Origin: Bacteroidota bacterium
GTDB taxonomy: Bacteria; Bacteroidota; Bacteroidia; Bacteroidales; F082
Direction: 5' to 3'
DNA length: 39,115 nucleotides
Assembly: GCA_018816765.1 (NCBI GenBank)
Contig: JAHIUX010000088.1
Span: 1 to 39,115, forward strand
The notes under the pieces: model-generated
Seen by the model: only the letters and a program-made list of their open reading frames with translations
Databases searched by the model: none
What the model was told of the DNA's origin: nothing
Made by a program: the position numbers and the translations under genes
In this document: positions 1 through 9,201 of the stretch, piece after piece
How positions within the stretch are numbered: position 1 is the stretch's first letter
Layout: every line of letters starts with the position of its first letter

Positions 1-133
1 AATATCAGGCAAATATAATAAATATTATTGATTGAAACAAGTTTATTTAACTGAATATCAGCTATTTAAACAAAATATTTTTACTGAATTTTTGATGTTT
101 TTGGATCACTTTTTTTTTAATGCGTCGCCCCTG
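1..133 (-). mobile_element. End of an ISAs1-like insertion element (partial, continues off the left edge)
   Basis: Read on the minus strand, this stretch begins with CAGGGGCGACGCATT at 133 and matches 38834-38962 almost base for base. The differences are a 2-base and a 1-base length change in A-runs, one substitution, and the last two bases. At the right-hand copy the same sequence is followed directly by the start of an ISAs1-family transposase, so the left copy should be the promoter end of the same IS, transcribed leftward out of the window. Homology stops sharply at CAGGG, which fits an IS terminus. That ISAs1 ends often start this way is from memory, not checked. Confidence 0.7.
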
Positions 134-153
134 CGATAGACCCACTGAAGCCG

Positions 154-182
154 TTGGTTGGAGTCGCAATTGTTTAATTTTG
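154..182 (+). promoter_or_regulatory. Candidate Bacteroidota-type promoter for the decarboxylase gene
   Basis: TTG at 154-156 is followed after 18 bases by TAATTTTG at 175-182, matching the TTG / TAnnTTTG pattern of Bacteroidota housekeeping promoters. The start codon is at 199, so the leader would be only about ten bases. It lies just outside the IS end at 133, so the IS did not remove it. Confidence 0.4.
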
Positions 183-198
183 CCAAAAAAAATTTCAT

Positions 199-978
199 AT
201 GGAGTATATCAAAGCGCAAGTGAAAGACAACATCGGCACCATCGTGCTCGACAACGATGAAAAACGCAATTCGATGAGCATCGGGATGCTGGAAGAAATT
301 CTGCAGGCTTTCAACGATTTTGCCGCTCAAAAGGTCAGGGTGGTGATCATCAAAAGCAATCCGGGTGCAAAGGTGTGGTCGGCAGGCCTCGATGTGAGCG
401 AGCTTCCTGATCCAGGCAAAGATCCATTGCCTTACAACCATCCTCTGGAACAGGTGATGCGTAAGATTGAGGATTTTTCGGCCCCGGTCATCGCCATGAT
501 TGAAGGTTCTGTGTGGGGAGGAGGCTGCGACATGGCTTTTTCGTGCGACATCCTGATCGGTACCGAAAACTGCGCTTTTGCCATTACTCCGGCGAAAATT
601 GGCGTGCCCTATAATGTAGCAGGCCTCATCCATTTCCTGAACCTGGTTGAAATGAATATTGCCAAAGAAATGTTCTTTACAGCCAAACCCATCACTTCCG
701 ACAGGGCCTATAACCTCGGAATCATCAACCACCTGAAGCATGTTGATGAAATTGAGGAATTTACCATGAAAATGGCAAAAGAAATTACCTTCAATTCGCC
801 TCTTGCTATTTCGGCCATTAAAGAGCAACTGAACCTGCTGGGGAGGGCCCGGCCAATGAACCCGATTGTTTTTGAGCGTATCAGCGACCTTAGAAGAAAG
901 GCCTTCAACAGCCAGGATTTCCTTGAAGGAAAAAATGCATTTCTGGAAAAGAGAAAACCGGTGTTTAAGGGAATCTGA
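199..978 (+). CDS. scpB: Enoyl-CoA hydratase/isomerase family protein, probable methylmalonyl-CoA decarboxylase
   Basis: This 259-residue crotonase-fold protein is very close in layout to E. coli methylmalonyl-CoA decarboxylase (ScpB/YgfG), which converts methylmalonyl-CoA to propionyl-CoA in the cytoplasm. Matching blocks are SAGLDVSELP (61-70), the oxyanion-hole stretch EGSVWGG (102-108), TPAKIGVPYN with the tyrosine at 138, and the C-terminal FERISDLRR and NAFLEKRKP. Length is typical of the family. The position equivalent to E. coli His66 in SAGHD is Leu64 here. That residue is thought to contribute mainly a backbone amide, so activity may survive. The ATG at 199 has no strong ribosome binding site. 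The gene is a single transcription unit converging on the flavoprotein gene downstream. Another crotonase reaction cannot be excluded, but the ScpB-specific motifs favour the decarboxylase. Confidence 0.8.
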   Translation: MEYIKAQVKDNIGTIVLDNDEKRNSMSIGMLEEILQAFNDFAAQKVRVVIIKSNPGAKVWSAGLDVSELPDPGKDPLPYNHPLEQVMRKIEDFSAPVIAMIEGSVWGGGCDMAFSCDILIGTENCAFAITPAKIGVPYNVAGLIHFLNLVEMNIAKEMFFTAKPITSDRAYNLGIINHLKHVDEIEEFTMKMAKEITFNSPLAISAIKEQLNLLGRARPMNPIVFERISDLRRKAFNSQDFLEGKNAFLEKRKPVFKGI

Positions 979-1042
979 TCGTAAATAAGCGATTATTCCT
1001 TTTTACAGAAGTACAGATTGCAGGTAATAAGCCAAAGGCCAA

Positions 1043-2029
1043 TTATTCGATACCACTGAAATGTTTCATGAACTGCACGCGTTCGTAAGCGGCCGGATTA
1101 TCGGCTTCCTTCACGCTCATGCGACCGATAAACTGATTCAGGTTGCTGAAATTGTGTTGAATCATCCAGCTTTCGAGGTCTTGTAACATGATGCCAATTT
1201 CGGCAAATCCTTTTTTATAGATCACCGAAGCAATCTGAACGGCTTTGGCACCGGCCAGTAGCTGTTTGATCATGGCTTTGCCGTCGTGTATGCCTGTTGA
1301 TGCCGCTATGTCGCAATGTACCTTGGTCGACAGCATAGCTACCCAGCGGAGTGAAACGGCCAGCTCGCCCGGATTGCTGAAAACATTGGAAGCCTTGATT
1401 TCAAACTTGTCGATATCGATGTCGGGGGAGAAAAAGCGGTTAAACATGACCAGTCCTGAGATGCCCGTCCAGGAGAGTTTAAGTGCCATTTTCGAAAGGC
1501 TTGAAAAATAGTAGCTTATTTTCACTGCAACCGGAATCTTAACTGTCTTGGTGATGCGCTCGAGGATGTCAAAATAAATCTGCTCGTTGTGTTCGCTGGT
1601 CATATGAGGGTCCGAGGGCAACACGAAAATGTTCAGTTCGAGTGCATCAGCACCGGCATCTTCAATCTGTTGGGCAAACTGAATCCACTCTGCAGCCGAA
1701 ACACAGTTGATGCTGGCGATGATGGGGATGTCGACGGCCTGCTTGCTTTCGCGGATGAGCTTCAGGTAGTTGTTCACATCATTGACACGGGTGTAGTTAC
1801 GGATATAATCTTCAGCTTCGGGATAAAAGTTGCCCGCTTCGTTTTGCGTAATCGTGTGACTGGCAGCGTGGTGTATCTGTTCCTCGAACAGGGATTTCAG
1901 CACAACAGCACCGGCACCGTTACGCGCTGCTTCTTTGATGTTTTCAACAGAATTTGTGAGTCCTGAGCTTCCAATGATGATGGGGTTTTTTAAGTGTAAA
2001 CCCATATAGGTTGTCGACAGATTGACCAT
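1043..2029 (-). CDS. Dihydroorotate dehydrogenase-like flavoprotein
   Basis: The product is 328 residues with an FMN-dependent TIM-barrel fold of the class 1 dihydroorotate dehydrogenase type. Visible elements are YMGLHLKNPIIIGSSGLT at the N-terminus, AGAVVLKSLFEEQI, IPIIASINC, ADALELNIF, IPVAVKIS and the C-terminal phosphate-binding part GAKAVQIAS. The start at 2029 is preferred because GGAGGT lies just upstream. A longer reading from 2119 adds 30 residues without homology. Where true class 1A enzymes have the catalytic cysteine (NxSCPN), this protein reads ELNIFVLPSD, so it probably does not perform the pyrimidine step. Proteins like this are common in Bacteroidota and are annotated only by similarity. 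The true substrate is unknown. Confidence 0.8.
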   Translation of the reverse strand: MVNLSTTYMGLHLKNPIIIGSSGLTNSVENIKEAARNGAGAVVLKSLFEEQIHHAASHTITQNEAGNFYPEAEDYIRNYTRVNDVNNYLKLIRESKQAVDIPIIASINCVSAAEWIQFAQQIEDAGADALELNIFVLPSDPHMTSEHNEQIYFDILERITKTVKIPVAVKISYYFSSLSKMALKLSWTGISGLVMFNRFFSPDIDIDKFEIKASNVFSNPGELAVSLRWVAMLSTKVHCDIAASTGIHDGKAMIKQLLAGAKAVQIASVIYKKGFAEIGIMLQDLESWMIQHNFSNLNQFIGRMSVKEADNPAAYERVQFMKHFSGIE

Positions 2030-2487
2030 AATACCTCCACGATTGAATGGTGAATAATTAGCGGTAAAATTAGCGTAAAATAACTCGTTCAATTCAACAG
2101 AAAACGAAGAATACAACAATTAAAATTCATTCTAAATTGATTTAAACAGGGAATGCACCTGGTTTTTTTTCCAGATCCGAGGCATTTCTGTTGAAGCCTT
2201 TTATGTGATATAACTACATTTGGCATCAGCCGAATAAATGGCGTTACCTAAGCTACCCCTGAACAGAAAAACCTGCAGGATGTTTTTAACAATACAATGT
2301 TTGTAAAATTTCACCAAAATAATAAGACGCTGGTTGCCAACCGGTACATTTGTAGCGCTTAACCAAGCCGCCGGAATCAGCCCTGTTTCTGATCTGCAAA
2401 CAAACAAGTGCGTTAATTTCTTTCAATCAGTTCATGTGATGAATTAATTGATCTGTTGATATTTATATTTGATAAAGCGCACAAATT
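2030..2487. other. Intergenic region between divergent genes
   Basis: These 458 bases separate the flavoprotein gene (leftward) from the large adhesin operon (rightward). No convincing reading frame is present; the frame at 2201-2407 has no recognisable features. The right end holds TATATTTG at 2464-2471, a perfect -7 element 16 bases before the adhesin ATG, but the best -33 candidate (TTG at 2448-2450) is only 13 bases away. Another TAnnTTTG match (TACATTTG, near 2345) lacks a properly spaced partner. Confidence 0.4.
2065..2092 (-). promoter_or_regulatory. Candidate promoter for the dihydroorotate dehydrogenase-like gene
   Basis: On the minus strand, TTG (2092-2090) is followed after 17 bases by TAATTTTA (2072-2065), one base off the TAnnTTTG consensus. 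It would give a leader of roughly 30 bases containing the GGAGGT ribosome binding site. The support is a pattern match only. Confidence 0.25.
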
Positions 2488-5400
2488 ATGGTGCTGACAG
2501 CCGCACGTTGGTCGTTGCTTTTCGTGGTTTTCATTGTCGTTTCCCTTACCCGGCCGGTGAGTGCCCAGCCGACAGTCATCGGGCATCCAAAGGATTCGTC
2601 CATTTGTGTTGATGCCAGTGCTTCTTTTAGGGTATTGGCATTAAACACCGCTGCCTACCAATGGCAGGAGAACGACGGAGTTGGCTGGTATAACATCACT
2701 GCTGAGATTACTTATGCGCAGGGATACCTCACACCTGAACTCAGGATCATGGATGCCAACCTGGGACTAAATGGCTACCGGTACCGTTGTGTGGTGTTCG
2801 ATGCCCAAAATAACCAGGCAGTTTCCAATTCGGCCAGGCTTGGGGTGTACGATCCCCCGATCATAACACAACAGCCATCTGAAACGCGGGTATGTAAAAA
2901 CAGCGTGGCCCATTTCAGCATACAATCAGTGTATGGCACCAAATTCCAATGGCAGGAAAGCATAGGGACAGCCTGGGCAAACCTTGTCGATAACGCCTTT
3001 TATTCAGGCACCAAAACGCCAAACCTGAATATTTTCACAACCACGGGAATGAACGGCTTTTCATACCGGTGTATCGCCACAAATGTAAGCTGCCCTGATA
3101 CGTCTATGTCGGCAAAATTATTTGTCGATCCAACGCCGGTCATTTATGGTGTCACCGGTGGCGGCGCCTATTGTCAGGGTGGAAACGGCGTTCCCGTTGG
3201 CCTCGATGCGTCACAGACCGGAATCAGTTATCACCTCTTGCGCGAAGGCCAAAGCACCGGCATTGTTCGGACCGGCGACGGTAACCCCATCGACTTCGGT
3301 ATGTTTACGCAATCTGGAAGTTATTCCGTGCTGGCCATCAATGGATTTACCGGATGCCAGATTAATATGACCGGAACTGCTTTTGTGAGCATCAGCCCAC
3401 TGCCCAACCAGCAACAACTCATGGGAGGAGGCGCGTATTGCCTTGGAAGCGATGAACCGGAACTTTATCTTGCCGGCACACAAAACGGGATCAACTATGC
3501 ACTTTACCGGAATGGGGTTTCGCTGGGACAGTCCATTACCGGTAACGGATTTACAATGAGCTTCGGCTATTTCGGGCTTTCGGGGCTGTATACTGTGCTG
3601 GCCAGCAACCCGGCTACCGGATGTACGGTCCAGCTGACCTCAACCAAACAAATCACGGCCAACCCGATACCCATTGCTAATGCAGGCAATGACCAGACCA
3701 TTGTAGCCGGAAATACGGTAACCCTTACAGGGACGCCTCCCGGAGGATCTGACACCTTTGCTTACAGATGGGAGCCTGAAAACCTGTGCGTGACGCCCAA
3801 TCAACGGATAACAAGCTCAATACCGCTCTATCAGACACGGCTGTTTATGTTAAGGGTGACCAACCAGGCAACGGGCTGTTGGAGCCTGAAAGATACAGTG
3901 ATGGTGCGTGTTACCGATGGCCCGTTGGTTGTGCACCTGCAATCGAGTGCTGCAGCAGTATGTCCGGACGAACAGGTTTCACTTTTGGCACTCACCAGTG
4001 GTGGAACGGGAAACTACACCTATACCTGGAGCTCCATTCCTCCCGGATTAAGCGGATCGGGTGCAGAAATCACCACCACACCTTTGGCAAACACCAGCTA
4101 TGTGGTCAGGGTTCAGGATGGTATTCAGACCGTCTTCGACACGGTTTCTGTTCAGGTGAATCAATTGCCTCTGCAACAGCTTGTGTCGGGTGGCACTGCC
4201 ATTTGCGCCGGTAGCCAGGGAGCTGTGCTTAACCTCGCATCCTCTGAAATAGGCGTAGTGTACATGCTCTACCGTGATAACGTCTTTGTCCGCCAACTCA
4301 ATGGCACCGGTAACCAGCTTAACCTTGGGACCTACAACATCCCTGGCACCTATAGGGTTACAGCCAAATATGTTGCAAACAGCTGTGTTATTGAAATGAA
4401 TGGCCAGGCTGTAATAAGCATCAACGAAAATCCACTAGCCATTACGGGTCCCAACCAGTATATTACTGCGGGGAGCCAAACCACCTTGTCGGGAGCAGGC
4501 AGCGGTGGATCAGGCAACTACACCTATCAGTGGACACCTCCTGAATACCTTTTAAACCCGGCATTTCAAAATCCTTCAGCCCTCGCACTGAATGCAACCC
4601 GCTTGTTTAACCTGGTGGTTACTGACCAGCAAACCGGCTGCCAGAGCACAGCCAACCAAACCGTTGTGTTTGTCAGTGGGGGAGGGTTAAGCCTGAATCT
4701 GGCGGCCAGCCAGTACAGTATTTGTCCTGGCGAGCAGGTACAACTGATTGCGATGCCCAGTGGTGGATCAGGAAACTACACCTACCTGTGGCAATCGTCG
4801 CCGCCAGGCTTCGTTTCCAGCTTGTTCAATCCTGTCGTGAACCCAAGCCAGACCGCAACCTACAAGATCACAGTTACAGATGGTTTTCTAGTCGCCACCG
4901 ACTCCTTGCAGGTTGTTGTCCGAAGCGCACCTGCGACCTATAATGTTACCGGAGGCGGAGTCTATTGTGCTGGTGGTCAGGGGAAAGAAGTGTTCGTCCA
5001 ATTGTCGGAGCAAAACACAGTGTATCAGTTATTCAGGAATGGAAACAGTGCTGAACTCCAGCTGAACGGGACAGGAAATTCACTCAATTTTGGTTTTCAG
5101 ACCGAAGCTGGCGCTTACACCGTCAAGGCATTGAATCCGGTCAGTAATTGCTTGTCGGTGATGTCTGGTTCGGCTACTGTGCAGGTCAATCAACTGGCTG
5201 TTGTAAATGCAGGTCCTGACCGTACCATCACCACTGGCCAGACGACAAGTTTGACCGGACAAGTCATTGGTGGTTCCGGTGTGTACAATTATGCCTGGCA
5301 ACCTGTTCAGTCGGTGATTAATCCCACGGCACCAAACACAACTACACAGCCACTTTTTGCTTCAACCATCTTCAGCCTGGGCGTAACCGATGCTCAATAT

Positions 5401-8400
5401 GGTTGTCCGGCCCAACGCGATACCGTAGTGGTTTATGTCAGTGGTGGAACAATGACCGTTGATGCCTTTTCTGATGTACAGGCCGGTTGTATCGGTGAGC
5501 CGGTACAGCTTTACGGGTTGGCCTCGGGTGGAACCGGAAATTTTCAGTACCAATGGACAACTATTCCAGCCGGATTTTATACCAATGTCCAGAATCCAAT
5601 TGTACACCCCCAAATGCCAACAAGGTATGTGTTAACTGTCACTGATGGCATCAGTACCATGCGCGACACCTTATTGATTCAGGTTTCGGCGCCTCCGCAG
5701 CAATTCAATGTCACCGGTGGCGGTAAATTATGCCACAGCGGACAAAGCACAGTGGTAGGATTAAGCGGATCTGAAACAGGGGTGTTGTATTACCTGATGC
5801 TCAACGGCATGGAAATCAATATGGTTTCCGGACAGGGTGAAACCTTGTCATTTGGCTTGTTTAACCAGCCGGGAACCTATACAGTTTATGCACAGACACG
5901 GATTTCGGAGTGCACAAGTCAGATGATTGGATCGGCTGTAATCAGCATCGATGCTGGTCCATTGGCAAATGCCGGACCTGATAAGCAGGTTCCTGCCGGT
6001 GGGCAGGTAACCCTCGAAGGGAGTGTCACTGGTGGCTCAGGACAATATCAGTTTCAATGGACACCTGCCGCCAAACTGCTCAATCCTGACGCCTTACAGC
6101 CCACAACAAAACCACTTTTTTACACAAGGGTGTTCAAGCTCGAAGTCACTGACCTCATCTCAGGTTGTAGCGGTTCAAATGACTATGCTGCCGTATTTGT
6201 TCAGGGTGGAAACCTGGAGGTTGAAGTTGTTGCCGCCGGCAATGGCGGATGCCCGGGTACACCTGTTCAGCTTTTTGCATTGCCAACAGGAGGATCAGGA
6301 AACTACAGTTACATTTGGCTTTCCAATCCACCCGGATTCACTTCAACAGTCTTTAATCCAACAGCGTATCCTGAGGTTTCCACTACTTATATTGCACTCA
6401 TCAATGATGGCAATATCATCATTCGCGACTCAGTTTCGGTGTATGTTGAAAGCGGGCCTGCAAAATTTTTACAGAGCGGAGGAGGAGCCTATTGCAAAGG
6501 CGAGGAAGGCATCGAAATCAGCCTTTCGGGCTCACAAGCGGGCGTTGCCTATCACCTCATGCGCGATGGGGTTTATTCAGGAATCAGTGAAGCCGGAAAC
6601 GGTTTTCCGATCAGCTTTGGACCAATTACACAGGCAGGGCATTATGTGACCATGGCGGAAAACACGGCTACCGGATGTCGGACAACCATGGACGGCGAAG
6701 CGGTGATTGAAGTAAGCGAACCGGTGACTGCACTGGCCGGGCTGAACCAAACCATCAACCAGGGCGGCACCGCAACATTAATCGGTGATGGAACGGGAGG
6801 ATCGGGAGATTTTCATTTTGCCTGGACACCCTCATATCTCGTAGTCAATCCCGACCAGGCCTCAACACCGACGCTGCCCTTGAACAACAGCGCCCTTTTC
6901 CTGCTACGTGTGACAGATGTGGTTTCAGGATGCCCTTCTGCCACCGATTCCACCATAGTGTTTGTTGGGGGTGGCAACCTGAAGCTGACTGTAATGGCCA
7001 ACGACAACAGCATCTGCGCCGGAAATCCTGTTTCGTTGCTGGCACTGCCTTCAGGAGGAACCGGCAATTATCAGGTGTTGTGGACGAACCAGGAAGGCGA
7101 CTTGCTGTTTGAAGGTGAATCTTGGGAAGACAGTCCGGAAGCAACCACAACCTATTATGTTTCTTTAAGTGACCAGGTATACGAGCTTCATGATTCTATC
7201 ACTGTATTTGTCAGCAATATACCCCAGGCGTTTCAGGTGACGGGCGGCGGAGCGTTCTGTCCGTCATCAGCAAGTGGCCTTCCGATCGGACTTTCGGGTT
7301 CAGAAGAAGGAATACAGTATGATTTATACCTGAACCAGGCGTTGAAGCTGACCACTGTCGTAGGGCAGGGAGCACCCATCAGTTTTGGTTATTTCAGCCA
7401 GCAGGGTAGCTACAGTGTGAAGGCCCGCGTGCCGGGATTCTTATGCGAACAGGTAATGAACGGCGCAGCCACCATTCAGCAATTTGTAGCCCCTCAGATT
7501 GATGCCGGACCTGACCTTACCATCGAAAAAGGCCAGCAGGCCGATCTGCTTGCAACAGTTGTTGGTGGCTCAGGCAGTTTTAGCTACAATTGGATGCCCA
7601 TTGAAATGGTAGTAAGCCCGGGGCTTGCACAAACAAGTACCATCCCGCTCGCATTCAGCGTGCAGTTCACGGTTGAAGTAACCGATGCAGAAACCAATTG
7701 TAATGCCCGCGATTATGTGGTTGTCTACACCCAGGGTGGCACGCTTGAGGCAGACATACAACTTGATCACGCATCGGTTTGTCCTGGTGATGCCGCTACG
7801 TTGACTGCTCTTCCTGGTGGTGGAACAGGCAATTATAGCTGGTTGTGGAGTTCAAGGCCTGCCGGTTTTTCATCGAATAATGCCACCATCAAGGTGTTCC
7901 CAACAACCTCTACCTGGTATATTGTTCAGGTTTCTGACGGCGAGCAAAGTGTGAAAGACTCGGTGCTGGTACAAACAAACGCCTTACCCATGGGCTTTTC
8001 CCTTGAAGGTGGCGGGTCGTTTTGCGATGGGAGCATGGCACCGTCAATCGACCTGACTGATACTGAACCGGGAATCGCTTATTCACTGATGCGAAACGGA
8101 ACCTTTACAGGTCAAACCCTCACGGGTAACGGGAGCGGTATGTCGTACGGATCGCAGCAGGCCACCGGGAACTACACGGTTGTTGCCACTAGCCTTGCAG
8201 GATGCCAGCGCATCATGCCCGATGTGAAGGTGATTTCCCGCATCGCTGCACCGTTGACATACAGCTTATTGGGAGGCGGTGAGTTTTGTGGCAATGATTC
8301 TGCTGGCGGACTTTACCTGACAGGTTCGGAGAAACAAACTACTTATTCTCTGCTGCGCAGCGGTTTGTCAACAAACCTGAGTTTTGCCGGCACCGGTGGG

Positions 8401-9201
8401 CCAGTCAGCATCCCTAACCCGGCTATATCAGGAATATATACCCTTGAAGCCACAAAGAATCTTGCCGGCTGCAGCAAGCTCATGGCAGGAGCGCCCCAGC
8501 TGATGTTTTATCCGGTTCCTGAAGCGGCTATCACGGGCGAGTCCTTCATCTGTGCCGGTTCTGAAACCACCCTCAGCGGAAGCGGTGGCGATACCTATTA
8601 CTGGTTCACTGATCCTCCTGCCTTTACCCGTGAAATTACTGTAACACCCTATGAAACAAGTGTATACAGACTTAGGGTAGCGAACAGCTTTGGCTGCAAC
8701 AGTGAAGCAGAATTTGGGGTTGAAGTGGGCCAGTTGCCGCAACCTGAGCTCATAAACCAGCAAGCAACACACACAATCATTGTCAGTCAGACTGATTATG
8801 TAGATTATACCTTTATGAAAGGAAACACCGTATTGCAGTCGGGCCCGATGAACAGTTTTTATTATGGCAACACCATCCTCGATGGCGATTCGCTCATCAT
8901 CCGGGTTACTGCGGCATCAGGCTGCCAGGCAGGAAAAGTGATCTGGATTGAGGAGGACAAGGCAGTGAACGCGTTTTCGCCAAACAATGATGGCATTAAC
9001 GACCGCTTCATGACTGGTAGGTTCATCCGGATTTACAGCCGCTGGGGCAAAGAACTGTATGCCGGTGACGAAGGCTGGGATGGCCGCTTTGAAGGTGTAA
9101 TGATGGCACCGGGAACCTATTATTTTGTCCGTGAAGTTGAGGATGACAACGGAACGATCGTTCGCACAGTTAAAGGCTCAGTAACACTGGTAATCGAATG
9201 A
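2488..9201 (+). CDS. Giant secreted repeat adhesin with gliding-type T9SS C-terminal domain
   Basis: The 2237-residue product starts with a signal peptide (hydrophobic core LLFVVFIVVSL, cleavage likely after PVSA near residue 26). Two Ig-like domains follow (about 28-117 and 118-213, each with paired cysteines and a WQE core). A long array of beta-sandwich modules runs to about residue 2100. One module type carries GGGAYC near its start, about 88 residues. The other is PKD-like, with AGPDxTI, GGSGNYxYxW and WxxxPPGF motifs. The last 75 residues (AFSPNNDGINDRF, IYSRWGKELY, GWDGRF, MAPGTYYF) form the gliding motility-associated C-terminal (CHU_C, type B) sorting domain, so export by T9SS and cell-surface display are expected. 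The stop overlaps the next ATG in ATGA. With the following OmpA and PorP/SprF-like genes it resembles SprB-type adhesin loci. Its ligand cannot be inferred. Confidence 0.85.
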   Translation: MVLTAARWSLLFVVFIVVSLTRPVSAQPTVIGHPKDSSICVDASASFRVLALNTAAYQWQENDGVGWYNITAEITYAQGYLTPELRIMDANLGLNGYRYRCVVFDAQNNQAVSNSARLGVYDPPIITQQPSETRVCKNSVAHFSIQSVYGTKFQWQESIGTAWANLVDNAFYSGTKTPNLNIFTTTGMNGFSYRCIATNVSCPDTSMSAKLFVDPTPVIYGVTGGGAYCQGGNGVPVGLDASQTGISYHLLREGQSTGIVRTGDGNPIDFGMFTQSGSYSVLAINGFTGCQINMTGTAFVSISPLPNQQQLMGGGAYCLGSDEPELYLAGTQNGINYALYRNGVSLGQSITGNGFTMSFGYFGLSGLYTVLASNPATGCTVQLTSTKQITANPIPIANAGNDQTIVAGNTVTLTGTPPGGSDTFAYRWEPENLCVTPNQRITSSIPLYQTRLFMLRVTNQATGCWSLKDTVMVRVTDGPLVVHLQSSAAAVCPDEQVSLLALTSGGTGNYTYTWSSIPPGLSGSGAEITTTPLANTSYVVRVQDGIQTVFDTVSVQVNQLPLQQLVSGGTAICAGSQGAVLNLASSEIGVVYMLYRDNVFVRQLNGTGNQLNLGTYNIPGTYRVTAKYVANSCVIEMNGQAVISINENPLAITGPNQYITAGSQTTLSGAGSGGSGNYTYQWTPPEYLLNPAFQNPSALALNATRLFNLVVTDQQTGCQSTANQTVVFVSGGGLSLNLAASQYSICPGEQVQLIAMPSGGSGNYTYLWQSSPPGFVSSLFNPVVNPSQTATYKITVTDGFLVATDSLQVVVRSAPATYNVTGGGVYCAGGQGKEVFVQLSEQNTVYQLFRNGNSAELQLNGTGNSLNFGFQTEAGAYTVKALNPVSNCLSVMSGSATVQVNQLAVVNAGPDRTITTGQTTSLTGQVIGGSGVYNYAWQPVQSVINPTAPNTTTQPLFASTIFSLGVTDAQYGCPAQRDTVVVYVSGGTMTVDAFSDVQAGCIGEPVQLYGLASGGTGNFQYQWTTIPAGFYTNVQNPIVHPQMPTRYVLTVTDGISTMRDTLLIQVSAPPQQFNVTGGGKLCHSGQSTVVGLSGSETGVLYYLMLNGMEINMVSGQGETLSFGLFNQPGTYTVYAQTRISECTSQMIGSAVISIDAGPLANAGPDKQVPAGGQVTLEGSVTGGSGQYQFQWTPAAKLLNPDALQPTTKPLFYTRVFKLEVTDLISGCSGSNDYAAVFVQGGNLEVEVVAAGNGGCPGTPVQLFALPTGGSGNYSYIWLSNPPGFTSTVFNPTAYPEVSTTYIALINDGNIIIRDSVSVYVESGPAKFLQSGGGAYCKGEEGIEISLSGSQAGVAYHLMRDGVYSGISEAGNGFPISFGPITQAGHYVTMAENTATGCRTTMDGEAVIEVSEPVTALAGLNQTINQGGTATLIGDGTGGSGDFHFAWTPSYLVVNPDQASTPTLPLNNSALFLLRVTDVVSGCPSATDSTIVFVGGGNLKLTVMANDNSICAGNPVSLLALPSGGTGNYQVLWTNQEGDLLFEGESWEDSPEATTTYYVSLSDQVYELHDSITVFVSNIPQAFQVTGGGAFCPSSASGLPIGLSGSEEGIQYDLYLNQALKLTTVVGQGAPISFGYFSQQGSYSVKARVPGFLCEQVMNGAATIQQFVAPQIDAGPDLTIEKGQQADLLATVVGGSGSFSYNWMPIEMVVSPGLAQTSTIPLAFSVQFTVEVTDAETNCNARDYVVVYTQGGTLEADIQLDHASVCPGDAATLTALPGGGTGNYSWLWSSRPAGFSSNNATIKVFPTTSTWYIVQVSDGEQSVKDSVLVQTNALPMGFSLEGGGSFCDGSMAPSIDLTDTEPGIAYSLMRNGTFTGQTLTGNGSGMSYGSQQATGNYTVVATSLAGCQRIMPDVKVISRIAAPLTYSLLGGGEFCGNDSAGGLYLTGSEKQTTYSLLRSGLSTNLSFAGTGGPVSIPNPAISGIYTLEATKNLAGCSKLMAGAPQLMFYPVPEAAITGESFICAGSETTLSGSGGDTYYWFTDPPAFTREITVTPYETSVYRLRVANSFGCNSEAEFGVEVGQLPQPELINQQATHTIIVSQTDYVDYTFMKGNTVLQSGPMNSFYYGNTILDGDSLIIRVTAASGCQAGKVIWIEEDKAVNAFSPNNDGINDRFMTGRFIRIYSRWGKELYAGDEGWDGRFEGVMMAPGTYYFVREVEDDNGTIVRTVKGSVTLVIE
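3424..8007 (+). repeat. Six-unit higher-order repeat of about 254-255 codons inside the adhesin
   Basis: The GGG(A)YC module recurs at 3424, 4186, 4951, 5716, 6478, 7243 and 8008, giving intervals of 762, 765, 765, 762, 765 and 765 bases. Each unit is one cysteine module (about 88 residues) followed by two PKD-like modules (about 167 residues together). One unpaired copy of the cysteine module lies upstream (3157) and another downstream (8272). Sequence has diverged strongly between units while length has barely changed. Confidence 0.8.

Noticed and set aside
106-828. Long minus-strand reading frame opposite the decarboxylase
   Set aside because: It is the shadow of scpB joined to the IS end; it has no recognisable motif and the plus-strand gene is clearly real.
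979-1042. Weak hairpin AATAA GCGA TTATT between the convergent genes at 978 and 1043
   Set aside because: The stem is too short to call a terminator, although a T-run follows.
6023-6649. 208-codon frame inside the adhesin gene
   Set aside because: It lies out of frame within the repeat region. Repetitive coding sequence keeps alternate frames open by chance, and no motif is present.
2488-9201. CRISPR-like or short tandem DNA repeats
   Set aside because: The repeats are protein-level modules with diverged DNA. No regular short repeat-spacer pattern was seen anywhere in the window.
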